Assembly: GCA_035527275.1 (NCBI GenBank)
Contig: DATLBA010000058.1
Coordinates: 1-14,981 of the forward strand
Source of the DNA: DATLBA01 sp035527275
GTDB lineage: Bacteria; Planctomycetota; Phycisphaerae; FEN-1346
DNA: 14,981 nt
Direction: 5' to 3'
Under the pieces are notes generated by a model. It was not told the DNA's origin. It saw only the letters and a list, made by a program, of their open reading frames with translations, and searched no databases. The position numbers and the translations under genes were made by a program. Within the stretch, counting starts at the first letter, position 1. Each line of letters opens with the position of its first letter. Below are positions 1 to 7,304 of this stretch, in pieces.

Positions 1-1
1 G

Positions 2-1078
2 GCACTGGCCGGTTTAGCGGCTTCGGGAAAGACCTGCCTGTTCAATGCTCTGTGCGAGGGTGCGGTCGATTCCGCCGCCCATCCCGCTCGCCCCGACCAT
101 CCGAACCGCGCGGCGGTCTCCGTGCCGGATGAGCGGCTCCAATGGCTTGTCGAACTATACGGTGCGCCGAAGCAAACGCCCGTTCACATCGAGTGGCTCG
201 ATTTGCCCGGCCTCGCCCCGGGCCGCGCGGACCTCGCCTCGCAGAACACGGCCATCATGGAACACCTGCGCCGCGCCGATGCGCTGGCGCTGGTTTTACG
301 GGCGTTCGAAAGCGACCGGGCCCCACACCCCCTGGACCGCATCGACCCCCGCGCCGACCGGAACCTCCTGCTCAGCGAATTCCTCTTGGCGGATCTCGAC
401 ATTATCCTCCGCCGCATTGAAAAACTCGAAAAGCAGATCCAGAAGCCGACTCCGGACTGCGACGCCCATCGCCGGGAACTGAAACTTCTCAAGCGGTGCC
501 AGGAGGCCCTGGAGGCCGAAAAGCCCCTGCACGATTGCCTCGAGAGTGAGTCTGAGCGGCAGATGGTGCGGGGCTTCGCGTTCCTAACGGAAAAACCTGT
601 CTTGACCATCCTGAACGCCGGCGAGGAGGTGGCCGGAACCCCCGAAAAAGTGGTGGCCGAGTTCTCCGACCTCGGCGAGCCACTTCGTGCCCTCTGCGCG
701 TCCCTCGAAGCCGAAATCGGCGCCCTGCCGCCGGAGGACCGGCCCGCGTTCCTGGAAGAAATGGGCCTGAAACATTTTCATACCATCGACGTGCTTCGCG
801 GCGTGTGCGCAGCGCTGGACCGGATTACCTTTTACACGTGCAGCGAGAAAGAGGTGACGGCCCGCAGCGTGCCGCGCGGAACGAGGGCGGTTGAGGCGGC
901 CGGCGAAGTCCATACCGACATGGCCCGCGGCTTTATCCGTGCCGAGGTCGTCTCATACGAGTACCTGCGCGGGGCCGGCACGGCTAAACAGGCGCGGGCC
1001 GAAGGACACGTGCGGGCCGAGGGTCGTGACTACGACGTCCAGGACGGCGACATCATCTTTTTCCACTTTAGCCGGTAG
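2..1078 (+). CDS. ychF: YchF/OLA1-family P-loop NTPase, 5' end missing
   Basis: Translation-associated, ribosome-binding NTPase of the Obg-related YchF family, whose members usually prefer ATP to GTP. The reading frame is open from base 2, and 358 residues are visible. The P-loop GLAASGKT lies at visible residues 4-11, so only some 5-8 N-terminal residues are missing compared with the family's roughly 363. A Walker B/G3-like DLPG follows at 67-70, then a helical coiled-coil insertion around 120-175. The G4 position reads NAGE (205-208) rather than NKxD, which fits ATP preference. The C-terminal TGS/DUF933 domain (about 278-356) ends in the typical HTDMARGFIRAEVVSYE and DYDVQDGDIIFF blocks. 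The segment after DLPG, normally rich in glycine and ending GLGN, is degenerate (GRADLASQN), so this is a diverged member. The stop codon overlaps the likely ribosome binding site of cinA, suggesting one operon. Confidence 0.87.
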   Translation, partial: ALAGLAASGKTCLFNALCEGAVDSAAHPARPDHPNRAAVSVPDERLQWLVELYGAPKQTPVHIEWLDLPGLAPGRADLASQNTAIMEHLRRADALALVLRAFESDRAPHPLDRIDPRADRNLLLSEFLLADLDIILRRIEKLEKQIQKPTPDCDAHRRELKLLKRCQEALEAEKPLHDCLESESERQMVRGFAFLTEKPVLTILNAGEEVAGTPEKVVAEFSDLGEPLRALCASLEAEIGALPPEDRPAFLEEMGLKHFHTIDVLRGVCAALDRITFYTCSEKEVTARSVPRGTRAVEAAGEVHTDMARGFIRAEVVSYEYLRGAGTAKQARAEGHVRAEGRDYDVQDGDIIFFHFSR

Positions 1079-1080
1079 GA
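1077..1080 (+). promoter_or_regulatory. Shine-Dalgarno site of cinA overlapping ychF stop
   Basis: AGGA shares bases with the TAG stop of the upstream YchF gene and stands seven bases before the cinA ATG. The arrangement supports the chosen cinA start and suggests translational coupling. Confidence 0.55.
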
Positions 1081-1087
1081 CCAGATT

Positions 1088-2347
1088 ATGCGGGCCGTGG
1101 TTCTCAGCATCGGGAGCGAACTGGTTTCAGGCCTGCAACTGGACACACACGCCGCCGAGATCGCCCGCGCCCTGGGAGCGCAGGGCATTGAGGTCGTCCG
1201 CCATGAAACGCTGGACGACGATGCGCAGGCGATTGCCGAAAGCCTGAGAGCGGCCGCCGAGGAAGCCGACGTTGTCGTGGCCACCGGCGGCCTCGGACCC
1301 ACACCGGACGACCGGACGCGCGACGGCCTGGCCGCGGCGATGGGCGCCCTGCTGGAACCCCACCCCGAGGCGGTGGCGATGATCGAGACCTGGGCCGCCT
1401 CCCGGTGTCGAGCGATGAGCGAAGCCAACCGGCGGCAGGGCCTCCTCCCGCGCGGCGCGGAACCCATCGCAAATCGGGTAGGCAGCGCGCCGGGCATCCG
1501 CGTGAGGTTAAACGCCGCCGAAGTTTTCTGCTTGCCCGGCGTGCCGGGCGAGATGCACGCCATGTTGACGGAACAGGTGCTGCCGCGCCTGCGCGCACAG
1601 ATACCACCCGGCCCCAATGCACATCGGGGTGGGGTGCGCACCGTCCGGACGTTCGGCCTGCCGGAGTCCGTGGTCGGCGAGCGGCTGGCGGACCTGATGG
1701 CGCCGGGTCGTCACCCCCGAGTGGCGACGGCCGTGCACATGGGCACGATTGACGTGCATATTCACGCAACAGGTCCGGTGGAGGAAGTGGACCGCCTGCT
1801 GGCGACCGACGCCGCGGAAATCAAAAAGCGTCTCGGCCAAGTGGTGTTCGGCGAGGGCGAAACGCGAATGGAAGACGCGGTGGCCGCCCTGTTGGCCAAG
1901 CGCGGCGCGACGGTGGCCGTCGCCGAATCATGCACCGGCGGCCTTGTCACCGCAAGGCTCGTCAACGTCCCCGGCGTCTCAGACCATTTGCTGGAAGGTG
2001 TGGTCGCCTACTCGAACGCCTCCAAGGTCCGCGCGCTGGGCGTGGACGAGGGCCTGCTTGCCGAGCATGGGGCGGTCAGCGAGCCGGTGGCACGGGCTAT
2101 GGCCGAAGGAATCCGCGCCCGGGCCGGCGCCGACTTCGCCGTGGCGGTGACCGGTATCGCCGGACCCGGCGGCGGGACGCCGGACAAGCCCGTCGGGACA
2201 GTTTGGTTCGCTCTGGCCGACGCCAACGCCGTGCGGACTTTCTGCGAGGTCTTCTCGGGCGACCGCGCGCACGTGCGCGAGCGCTCGGCTACGTATGCGC
2301 TGAACCTGTTGAGGCTATGCCTGTTGGAAGAGGGTGAGGTGGGTTAG
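1088..2347 (+). CDS. cinA: CinA family protein (nicotinamide-nucleotide amidohydrolase)
   Basis: Full-length two-domain CinA, 419 residues, the usual size. The N-terminal MoCF/molybdopterin-binding-like domain (about 1-165) carries ATGGLGPTPDD at 65-75 and CLPGVPGEM at 148-156; in the family it has been linked to ADP-ribose hydrolysis. The C-terminal PncC domain (about 261-412) has the nucleophile block AESCTGG at 279-285, VVAYSNASK at 305-313, and VTGIAGPGGGTPDKPVGTV. PncC deamidates nicotinamide mononucleotide to nicotinate mononucleotide, salvaging the product of NAD-dependent DNA ligase. The ATG is preceded by AGGA at 1077-1080, seven bases upstream and overlapping the ychF stop; only nine bases separate the genes, so they are probably cotranscribed. 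The 3' end overlaps the stop codon of the convergent MerR gene. All key motifs are present, so it should be active. Confidence 0.97.
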   Translation: MRAVVLSIGSELVSGLQLDTHAAEIARALGAQGIEVVRHETLDDDAQAIAESLRAAAEEADVVVATGGLGPTPDDRTRDGLAAAMGALLEPHPEAVAMIETWAASRCRAMSEANRRQGLLPRGAEPIANRVGSAPGIRVRLNAAEVFCLPGVPGEMHAMLTEQVLPRLRAQIPPGPNAHRGGVRTVRTFGLPESVVGERLADLMAPGRHPRVATAVHMGTIDVHIHATGPVEEVDRLLATDAAEIKKRLGQVVFGEGETRMEDAVAALLAKRGATVAVAESCTGGLVTARLVNVPGVSDHLLEGVVAYSNASKVRALGVDEGLLAEHGAVSEPVARAMAEGIRARAGADFAVAVTGIAGPGGGTPDKPVGTVWFALADANAVRTFCEVFSGDRAHVRERSATYALNLLRLCLLEEGEVG

Positions 2348-2613
2348 AGCCGGTCGCGGAGGAAAATTTCCCGGATCTCGCGCAGCGTATAGTGCCGTTT
2401 GAGGTCCTGGATGAGTCGGATGCGGCGGACGGTGGCTTCGTCGAAGAGGCGCTGGCCGCCGGCCGTCCGCGCGGCCTCCGTCAGGAGGCCATACATACAA
2501 TAGGTGCTGACGACCTGCCGAGAGACGCCGGCCTTCTCAGAGACCTCGCCGATCCGATACAAAGGCTCGCTTCCCTGATCGACTTGGTGTGCCACGGCGG
2601 CATCCTGGTCCAT
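2344..2613 (-). CDS. Small MerR-type transcriptional regulator (DNA-binding domain only)
   Basis: An 89-residue protein that is almost entirely a MerR winged-helix DNA-binding domain. YRIGEVSEKAGVS (19-31) forms the first helix-turn-helix, YGLL at 41-44 the usual turn, and the wing AGGQRLFDEATVRRIRLIQ follows at 51-69, ending in LREIREIFL. Typical MerR proteins continue for 30-200 residues with a dimerisation coiled coil and effector domain; both are missing. The near-invariant IRYYE segment reads VVSTYCMYG here, so DNA contacts may differ. The gene converges on cinA (stops overlap) and diverges from the sigma factor gene, 203 bases apart, so it may control that gene or itself; this is inference. 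No clear Shine-Dalgarno precedes the ATG. An in-frame GTG at residue 7 or TTG at residue 18, the latter with GGGA upstream, are alternative starts. Confidence 0.82.
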   Translation of the reverse strand: MDQDAAVAHQVDQGSEPLYRIGEVSEKAGVSRQVVSTYCMYGLLTEAARTAGGQRLFDEATVRRIRLIQDLKRHYTLREIREIFLRDRL

Positions 2614-2675
2614 AAATCGTTTATCGAGTCATCCCGCGCCAAACTTGAATGAAAGGGGGTGTTCGCGGGCCTCAA

Positions 2676-2703
2676 CGGAACGGTGGCAAGGTCCGGGTTT
2701 TTT
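2676..2703 (+). terminator. Weak hairpin followed by six T
   Basis: CGGA (2676-2679) can pair with TCCG (2692-2695), followed two bases later by TTTTTT at 2698-2703. The stem is short and imperfect, so this may be a chance T-run. If real, it would end readthrough from cinA or act as a leader attenuator ahead of the sigma factor gene. Confidence 0.22.
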
Positions 2704-2727
2704 CTGGCGAAGTACCTCCTCGAACTC

Positions 2728-2737
2728 GTAATATTAC
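2728..2737. promoter_or_regulatory. Perfect 10-bp palindrome between MerR and sigma genes
   Basis: GTAATATTAC is an exact palindrome and is AT-rich within a GC-rich region. It lies about 80 bases before the sigma factor start and 115 bases before the MerR start. It could be an operator half for a dimeric regulator or part of a promoter -10 element; no well-spaced -35 partner was found. Confidence 0.3.
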
Positions 2738-2816
2738 TGGACGGCGGGAGCGGGTTCTTGAGGGACTACTGGCCCATTTTGCGGCCCGCACGGCGCAAGA
2801 GGCGAGGTGCTTGGTT

Positions 2817-3443
2817 ATGGCAAAGGCCATAGCGGCCACAACACAATGGTATGAAAGACGCCGACAGGCCTCGGTGCTCGATTATGACGCCGCCCTGATG
2901 CTGGCGTTTCAGAAGGGCGACGAACTTGCTTTCCAGGAATTGGTCGAGCGCAATCACGCCCGGGTCATCCGTCTGGTTTACCGTTTCGGCGGCGACGCTT
3001 CGGAGGCCGAGGACCTGGCCCAGGAAGTCTTTCTGCGGGTCTACCGCGCCGGGAGGACCTATAGGCCGACCGCGAAGTTCACCACCTGGATGTTTCGCAT
3101 TACCACCAACGTGGGGCTCAACGCGAGGCGGGCCAGGGCCCATCGCCGTGACAACGTGTCGATGGAGCAAGTGGGAGGCGCAGGGAAAATGCCTCGCGGC
3201 GCCGCCGGCCCCGAAGCGCACGCCCCGGATCAACCGATGCAGCAGACGGACCTTCGGCGAAAGGTCCGGGAGGCCATCGGCCAACTTCCCGAGAAGCAGC
3301 AGGTCGCGGTGGTGCTGAGCAAGTACGAGGGGATGAGTTACGCGGACATCGCCCGCACACTGGGTTGCAGCACGATGGCCGTCAAGAGCCTCATGGCCCG
3401 GGCACGCGAGAACCTGAGGGAACACCTCCTGTGCATTATCTGA
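2817..3443 (+). CDS. ECF-type RNA polymerase sigma-70 factor
   Basis: An extracytoplasmic-function sigma factor of 208 residues, holding only regions 2 and 4. Region 2 spans about 38-106 with AFQELVERNHARVIRLVYRF, then EAEDLAQEVFLRVYRA (core binding and -10 recognition) and FTTWMFRITTN. A linker rich in Gly, Pro and Ala (about 118-145) leads to region 4 (about 148-203): LPEKQQVAVVLSKYEGMSYADIA and the helix-turn-helix LGCSTMAVKSLMARARENLR. The frame is open upstream to 2649, but ATG 2817 has GAGG nine bases before it and starts the protein at the usual distance from region 2, so the upstream part is probably untranslated. No anti-sigma gene is adjacent. The target regulon is unknown; the divergent MerR-like gene is a plausible regulator. 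Confidence 0.93.
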   Translation: MAKAIAATTQWYERRRQASVLDYDAALMLAFQKGDELAFQELVERNHARVIRLVYRFGGDASEAEDLAQEVFLRVYRAGRTYRPTAKFTTWMFRITTNVGLNARRARAHRRDNVSMEQVGGAGKMPRGAAGPEAHAPDQPMQQTDLRRKVREAIGQLPEKQQVAVVLSKYEGMSYADIARTLGCSTMAVKSLMARARENLREHLLCII

Positions 3444-3474
3444 GGACTGGCCGCACGCTCCGGCGCGTCGGTCC
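3444..3474 (+). terminator. Possible hairpin just after the sigma factor stop
   Basis: GGACTGGC (3444-3451) can pair with GTCGGTCC (3467-3474) through eight pairs, two of them G-T. The loop is long and no T-run follows, so termination would have to be non-canonical. Confidence 0.22.
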
Positions 3475-3568
3475 CTACTGAGTAAAGTATTGCTACTGTC
3501 CGGGCCATGGGATTGCCGACAGATTGGGCATGAGACCCCAAGGCAGTGCCCAGCCGTTGCACATATAT

Positions 3569-3598
3569 GGGGCGCATGCGTGAAAACAGATGCGCCTT
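3569..3598. other. Strong hairpin in the convergent intergenic region
   Basis: GGCGCAT (3571-3577) and ATGCGCC (3590-3596) are exact reverse complements around a 12-base loop, extended by two G-T pairs. It sits between two convergent genes, where a bidirectional terminator would be expected, but neither side has a clean T-run. Confidence 0.4.
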
Positions 3599-3907
3599 CC
3601 GCTTTATCTTGAATAAATCGCGGGCGATTGCGGCCAACGCCTACTTGATGCTTTACCCGAAGGGCCTCCTTGCCAGAATGCTCCGGGAAAGCCCTGAGTT
3701 GCTTCAGCCCGTTCGGGCGGCCTTCACAAACTGGAGCCCAAGGAACCGGCCGCGGCTCCGGCGGACACGGTGCTTGCTGTTCTTCCGGAGGCCACCGCGC
3801 CTCGCCCGCGCCGGCTATCGCTTTCTGGGTGACCGACAGCGTGTAGCGCAAGCGTTTCCGCCCGTCGGCTCTCCGGGTGCTGAGGCGGTCGGCAGAATAA
3901 CGGCGGC

Positions 3908-6900
3908 TCAGGACCCCTCGTTCAGGCGCTGGTAGTAGCGCTTGAGGTATTCTTCGTAGCCCTTCGGCATGGGTTTTTCGAGGGCGTCGAGAAGTTCGTC
4001 CTGAATCTGCGTGGGAAGGGCGCTGGACGTGTCGCGGCGGATGCGAATCTCGCCCGAAAGGAGCATCTTCGTATCCTCGAGGCCGCCGAGGACGACGTCC
4101 TTTCGCCGAAGCGCGTTCTGGTAGCGGCCGGCCAGAAGGTCCCGCTGAATCCGCCGCATCTCGCCAATCGTCTCGTCGAGCGCGAAGGCGTCATAGTTTC
4201 GGACCTTGAGCGCGGCCCGGACGCCCTCGGCCTTGTTCCTAAGTTGGGCCTGGCGGCCGGCCAGCGCGCCCATGCGGCGCTGGAGTTCCGGCGGGACGGG
4301 GCCTTCGAGGCCTTCGCTCCCAGCGCCCGAGATTTTGCCGCCGCCGGTCGCGCCGGTGGGGGCCTCCTCGCTCGTGTCCTCGACCTCGCCCTGGCTGAAG
4401 GCATCGGGCGAGAGGCGCGTGGGGGTGCGGCGTCCGCCTTTGCCGGTGGCGGTTTCCTCGACGAATTCGCCGCCGGATTTTCCGGTGCGGCCTTCGCCGC
4501 TTCGGCCGCCCACTTCGCTCGTGTTGGGCAGCCGGTTGCCCGTCACGCCCTTGGCCGAGAAGTTGGAGATGGGCCCATCCATGGCGTCCCATCCGGCACC
4601 CTTGTCGGCCGAATCGGCGGCAGCGCTCGTTATGTCCTCGATCTCATCAAATAGGTCTTCTTCCTCCTCCAGAAGTTCGCCGACGAGGTCTTCCATCTGC
4701 TCGGGGAGTTCGGCGTGGGGCACTTGGATGTCGCCGAGCGCCTCTTCCTGCTGCCACCTCTCGCGGTCGGGCGTGTCGGGGAGCCAGCGCTCCAGGTTCT
4801 CGACGATCTCCTCGGCCCCTTCCATGCCGAGTTCCTCGAGCGGGACGACGATGTCCATGGCCTTCTTGGAGAGGGCGTCGGCGGCCATTTCGACGTCGGT
4901 TTTGACCTCGATGAGTTCGCGGACGAGGCTGGGATTCGAGGCGTCCAGGTCGGGCACTTTCGAGAGATCCGAAATCTGTTCGGCGAGGAACTTGTCCCAG
5001 GCGTCTTCGACCGCATCGAGCCGCTCAAGTTCCCTCTGGTCGGCGTCGGTGAAATCGTCCGCCGGCCGCTTCGCCAGTTCCTTCGAGGCCTCAATGACCT
5101 TCTTCTGCTCGTCGACGAACTCCTTGAGGTGGTCGCGCAGGGCCTGGAGTTTTGCCAGCGTGTCGGCGGGCAGGTCCGACGGGTCGCGGCGACTTTCTTC
5201 TTCGCGGACCGCGTCGGCGAGTTTCGGCACGATGTCCAAGAGGCGCCGCAGGACGGCGATGATGGCGTCCTGGTCGGCGGCCAGGGCGCCGGCGAGGGCG
5301 GGCGCCTCCGACAGGCGCTGCGTGCCGTCAAGTTCCGCAATCGCCCGCGCTTTCGCCACGGCCGAGGCCATCTCGTTCGCCGCCAGCATCTCCAGCGTCT
5401 GCTTCAGCGGTATGGTGTCGTCGTCGAAAACGACCTCGCGGATGACGGCGAGAGTGGCGTCGCGGATGGCGCGTTGGGCTTGGGCAAGCCCGCCGCCGGC
5501 GGACCGCATGCCCTCGAGGTCCTTTTTCTGAACGAGGCCGCTCGTGTCGGCGCGGGCGCTTTCCTGGTGTTTCAGGATCTCGCGCAGCCGGTCGTAGAGG
5601 CGCGAGAGTTGGTCGAGTTTCTGTTCGGCGGCGGCCTTTCGGTCCTCGACAACAATCTTGAACTTCGCGGTGGATGCCACGTTCGGCCCCTTGGGCGTAT
5701 CGCCGCCCTGGTAGGTGCGCCGGTCGCGGGCCTCGGCCCAATAGGTAATGGTCCGGCCGGGGCGATACGCTGCGGCATCCACGACGAAGGCGTAATCGAG
5801 AACCGCCTCCCTGGGGTCGGGAAACTGCTTCCAGGTTCGGATCGTCTTCGGCGACGGGTCCGTGTCGGACTGAACCAGGAGGCGGACGTCGCCGAGGCCG
5901 TAGCGGTCGGCGGCCCTCAGGCTCATCTTGACCGTTTCACCGGGACCGGCGACGACGTCGCGCCGCGGCAGGGTGAAGGCAATGGCAGGCGGCTCGTCCG
6001 GAAGGGCAACAATCCGATAGGCGACCGCGGCGCCGGCGGGTCCCCGGCCACTGAAACGAATCTGATAGGCGTCATCGGCCAGGACGGAGAATCGGCCCGT
6101 CACAGACCGGCCGTCGCGGCTGGGGAGACACTTCAGGACCTTGCCGCTTCCAAACAGGAGGTTCCCGCCCTGGACCGCGGCGGAGACGTGAACCGTCATC
6201 TCGACCTGGGTTCCGACGAGGCAGCGGACTTCGCCGCCGCCCGTCGTGATGGTCCGCGGCTCAAGGCCCGTGTAGCCCGGATACGTGTAGCACACGTCAA
6301 TTCGCCGGACCAGCGGCGGTTCGCGCAGCGTGACCGTGAAGCGCCGGCTTTCCGTCCCGCCGATGTTCACCCGATAGGTGAACGGTTGAAGCACCTGGGG
6401 AAGCCGATACGTGAAGCGGTCGAGGCGCCCGGACACACAGGCCAAAGGCTTGCGCTGGGTGCCTCCGGAGGCGTCTTGCGTTATCTCGACGAATCCGTCG
6501 TAGCGGCGGCCTTCGGGGTCGGCGATGACCGCCTGGATGAGCAAGGATTCGCCCTTGTTCACTTCTGTCGAGCCCGGCTCGACCGAGAGGATCCGGGCCG
6601 AGCCGACCGCGGCGATGCCGGTGTCGAAGGGGCTGAGAACCTGCAGGCCCGCCGAGGAGAAGCGCCGATAGGACATGGCGACAAACACGCCCAGGAGAAG
6701 CGCGGCGACACCGGCCGCCAGCGCCCAACGTTTGGCCCTGTCGGCGCTGACGGCACGCTTCAGGTCCACGCCCCGCGCGCCGGCGGCCGCTTCGCCCACC
6801 GCCATCTGGATCAGCGTCGGCGACCATTCGTGCGCCCGTTCCGTAAGCAGAATCGTGTTGATGAGGCTGTTGCCGAGTTCAGGCAGGCGCGTCTCGATGA

Positions 6901-7186
6901 ATCGGGCCACTTCCTTTTCGTTCGGATTGTGGCGGAGCGGCGCGATCACATGCCGCCAGAACGAGATGCCCACGGCGGCCGATCCGGCGAGCAGGAGGAC
7001 GAGGCGGCCCGCCGAGCCGAACCAGAGAAAGCCCTGGATCAGCGTCGCAACGAGCACCGCCCCGCAAAGAACCGTCGCAAAGGCAAGGAACCCCTCGGCC
7101 ACTCGGAGCGACTGAATCCGCCCGCGGACGGCTTCGACGCTCGCCCGGACCTGGTAGTATGGCCGGTAATCAGTCAGCGTTGTCAT
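3908..7186 (-). CDS. Large DUF4175-like membrane protein, 1092 residues
   Basis: A very long envelope protein resembling the DUF4175 family, common in planctomycetes and some proteobacteria, of unknown function. Hydrophobic segments at about 32-54, 60-78 and 153-172 anchor the N-terminus. Residues 180-515 look like beta-rich, Ig/Bat-like domains (for example DVCYTYPGYTG near 297-307 and DRYGLGDVRLLVQSD near 427-441), probably outside the membrane. Residues 515-850 are long charged helices with coiled-coil character, ending in the acidic run LLEEEEDLFDEIED (838-851). Residues 860-965 are Gly/Ser/Glu-rich and likely disordered. The C-terminal 125 residues are helical again. The ATG at 7186 comes right before the first membrane segment; the frame extends upstream but would overlap the transpeptidase gene. 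No Shine-Dalgarno is evident. A separate promoter lies in the upstream gap. Function cannot be assigned. Confidence 0.85.
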   Translation of the reverse strand: MTTLTDYRPYYQVRASVEAVRGRIQSLRVAEGFLAFATVLCGAVLVATLIQGFLWFGSAGRLVLLLAGSAAVGISFWRHVIAPLRHNPNEKEVARFIETRLPELGNSLINTILLTERAHEWSPTLIQMAVGEAAAGARGVDLKRAVSADRAKRWALAAGVAALLLGVFVAMSYRRFSSAGLQVLSPFDTGIAAVGSARILSVEPGSTEVNKGESLLIQAVIADPEGRRYDGFVEITQDASGGTQRKPLACVSGRLDRFTYRLPQVLQPFTYRVNIGGTESRRFTVTLREPPLVRRIDVCYTYPGYTGLEPRTITTGGGEVRCLVGTQVEMTVHVSAAVQGGNLLFGSGKVLKCLPSRDGRSVTGRFSVLADDAYQIRFSGRGPAGAAVAYRIVALPDEPPAIAFTLPRRDVVAGPGETVKMSLRAADRYGLGDVRLLVQSDTDPSPKTIRTWKQFPDPREAVLDYAFVVDAAAYRPGRTITYWAEARDRRTYQGGDTPKGPNVASTAKFKIVVEDRKAAAEQKLDQLSRLYDRLREILKHQESARADTSGLVQKKDLEGMRSAGGGLAQAQRAIRDATLAVIREVVFDDDTIPLKQTLEMLAANEMASAVAKARAIAELDGTQRLSEAPALAGALAADQDAIIAVLRRLLDIVPKLADAVREEESRRDPSDLPADTLAKLQALRDHLKEFVDEQKKVIEASKELAKRPADDFTDADQRELERLDAVEDAWDKFLAEQISDLSKVPDLDASNPSLVRELIEVKTDVEMAADALSKKAMDIVVPLEELGMEGAEEIVENLERWLPDTPDRERWQQEEALGDIQVPHAELPEQMEDLVGELLEEEEDLFDEIEDITSAAADSADKGAGWDAMDGPISNFSAKGVTGNRLPNTSEVGGRSGEGRTGKSGGEFVEETATGKGGRRTPTRLSPDAFSQGEVEDTSEEAPTGATGGGKISGAGSEGLEGPVPPELQRRMGALAGRQAQLRNKAEGVRAALKVRNYDAFALDETIGEMRRIQRDLLAGRYQNALRRKDVVLGGLEDTKMLLSGEIRIRRDTSSALPTQIQDELLDALEKPMPKGYEEYLKRYYQRLNEGS

Positions 7187-7208
7187 GGCACGCGACCCGA
7201 CAGGAATC

Positions 7209-7224
7209 GAGAAACCGTTTTCTC
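7209..7224 (-). other. Hairpin in the leader of the DUF4175-like gene
   Basis: GAGAAA and TTTCTC flank a four-base loop, 22 bases upstream of the ATG at 7186. It could influence translation of a gene that lacks a clear ribosome binding site. Confidence 0.3.
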
Positions 7225-7271
7225 CTCGGCGCGGCAGTGGACGACGGCCTACCTGCCCGCGCCTCCTTTCT

Positions 7272-7301
7272 ATTATACGGCCAGCGACCGCCCGACACCA
7301 A
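7272..7301 (-). promoter_or_regulatory. Sigma-70-type promoter for the DUF4175-like gene
   Basis: On the minus strand, TTGGTG (7301-7296) is followed by an 18-base spacer and a consensus TATAAT (7277-7272). Transcription would begin near 7265, giving a leader of about 80 bases. The -35 box overlaps the last few bases region of the upstream transpeptidase gene, so the DUF4175-like gene can be expressed apart from it. An AAAGGAGG just after the -10 box has no start codon at a usable distance. Confidence 0.55.
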
Positions 7302-7304
7302 GTT

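Larger units (their letters stand above)
3444..3907. other. 464-bp stretch without a credible gene
   Basis: This lies between the convergent sigma factor and DUF4175-like genes. An open frame at 3546-3935 (+) has no recognisable domain, is rich in Arg and Pro, lacks a good ribosome binding site and runs into the 3' end of the convergent gene, so it is not called. No tRNA or other RNA fold was recognised. The main structures are the two hairpins listed separately. Confidence 0.6.

Noticed and set aside
2677..2707. GGAAC and TCTGG resembling a sigma-E type promoter before the sigma gene
   Set aside because: The spacing is about three bases too long and the -10 part is a poor match, so self-activation is not supported.
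2766..3851. 361-residue open frame on the minus strand
   Set aside because: It is antisense to the ECF sigma factor, which has clear regions 2 and 4. The rest covers the intergenic stretch without any domain.
3546..3935. 129-residue open frame on the plus strand after the sigma gene
   Set aside because: No domain, poor ribosome binding site, and it overlaps the end of the convergent DUF4175-like gene.
7262..7269. AAAGGAGG Shine-Dalgarno-like sequence on the minus strand
   Set aside because: No start codon lies within a usable distance; the nearest plausible start is about 75 bases away.
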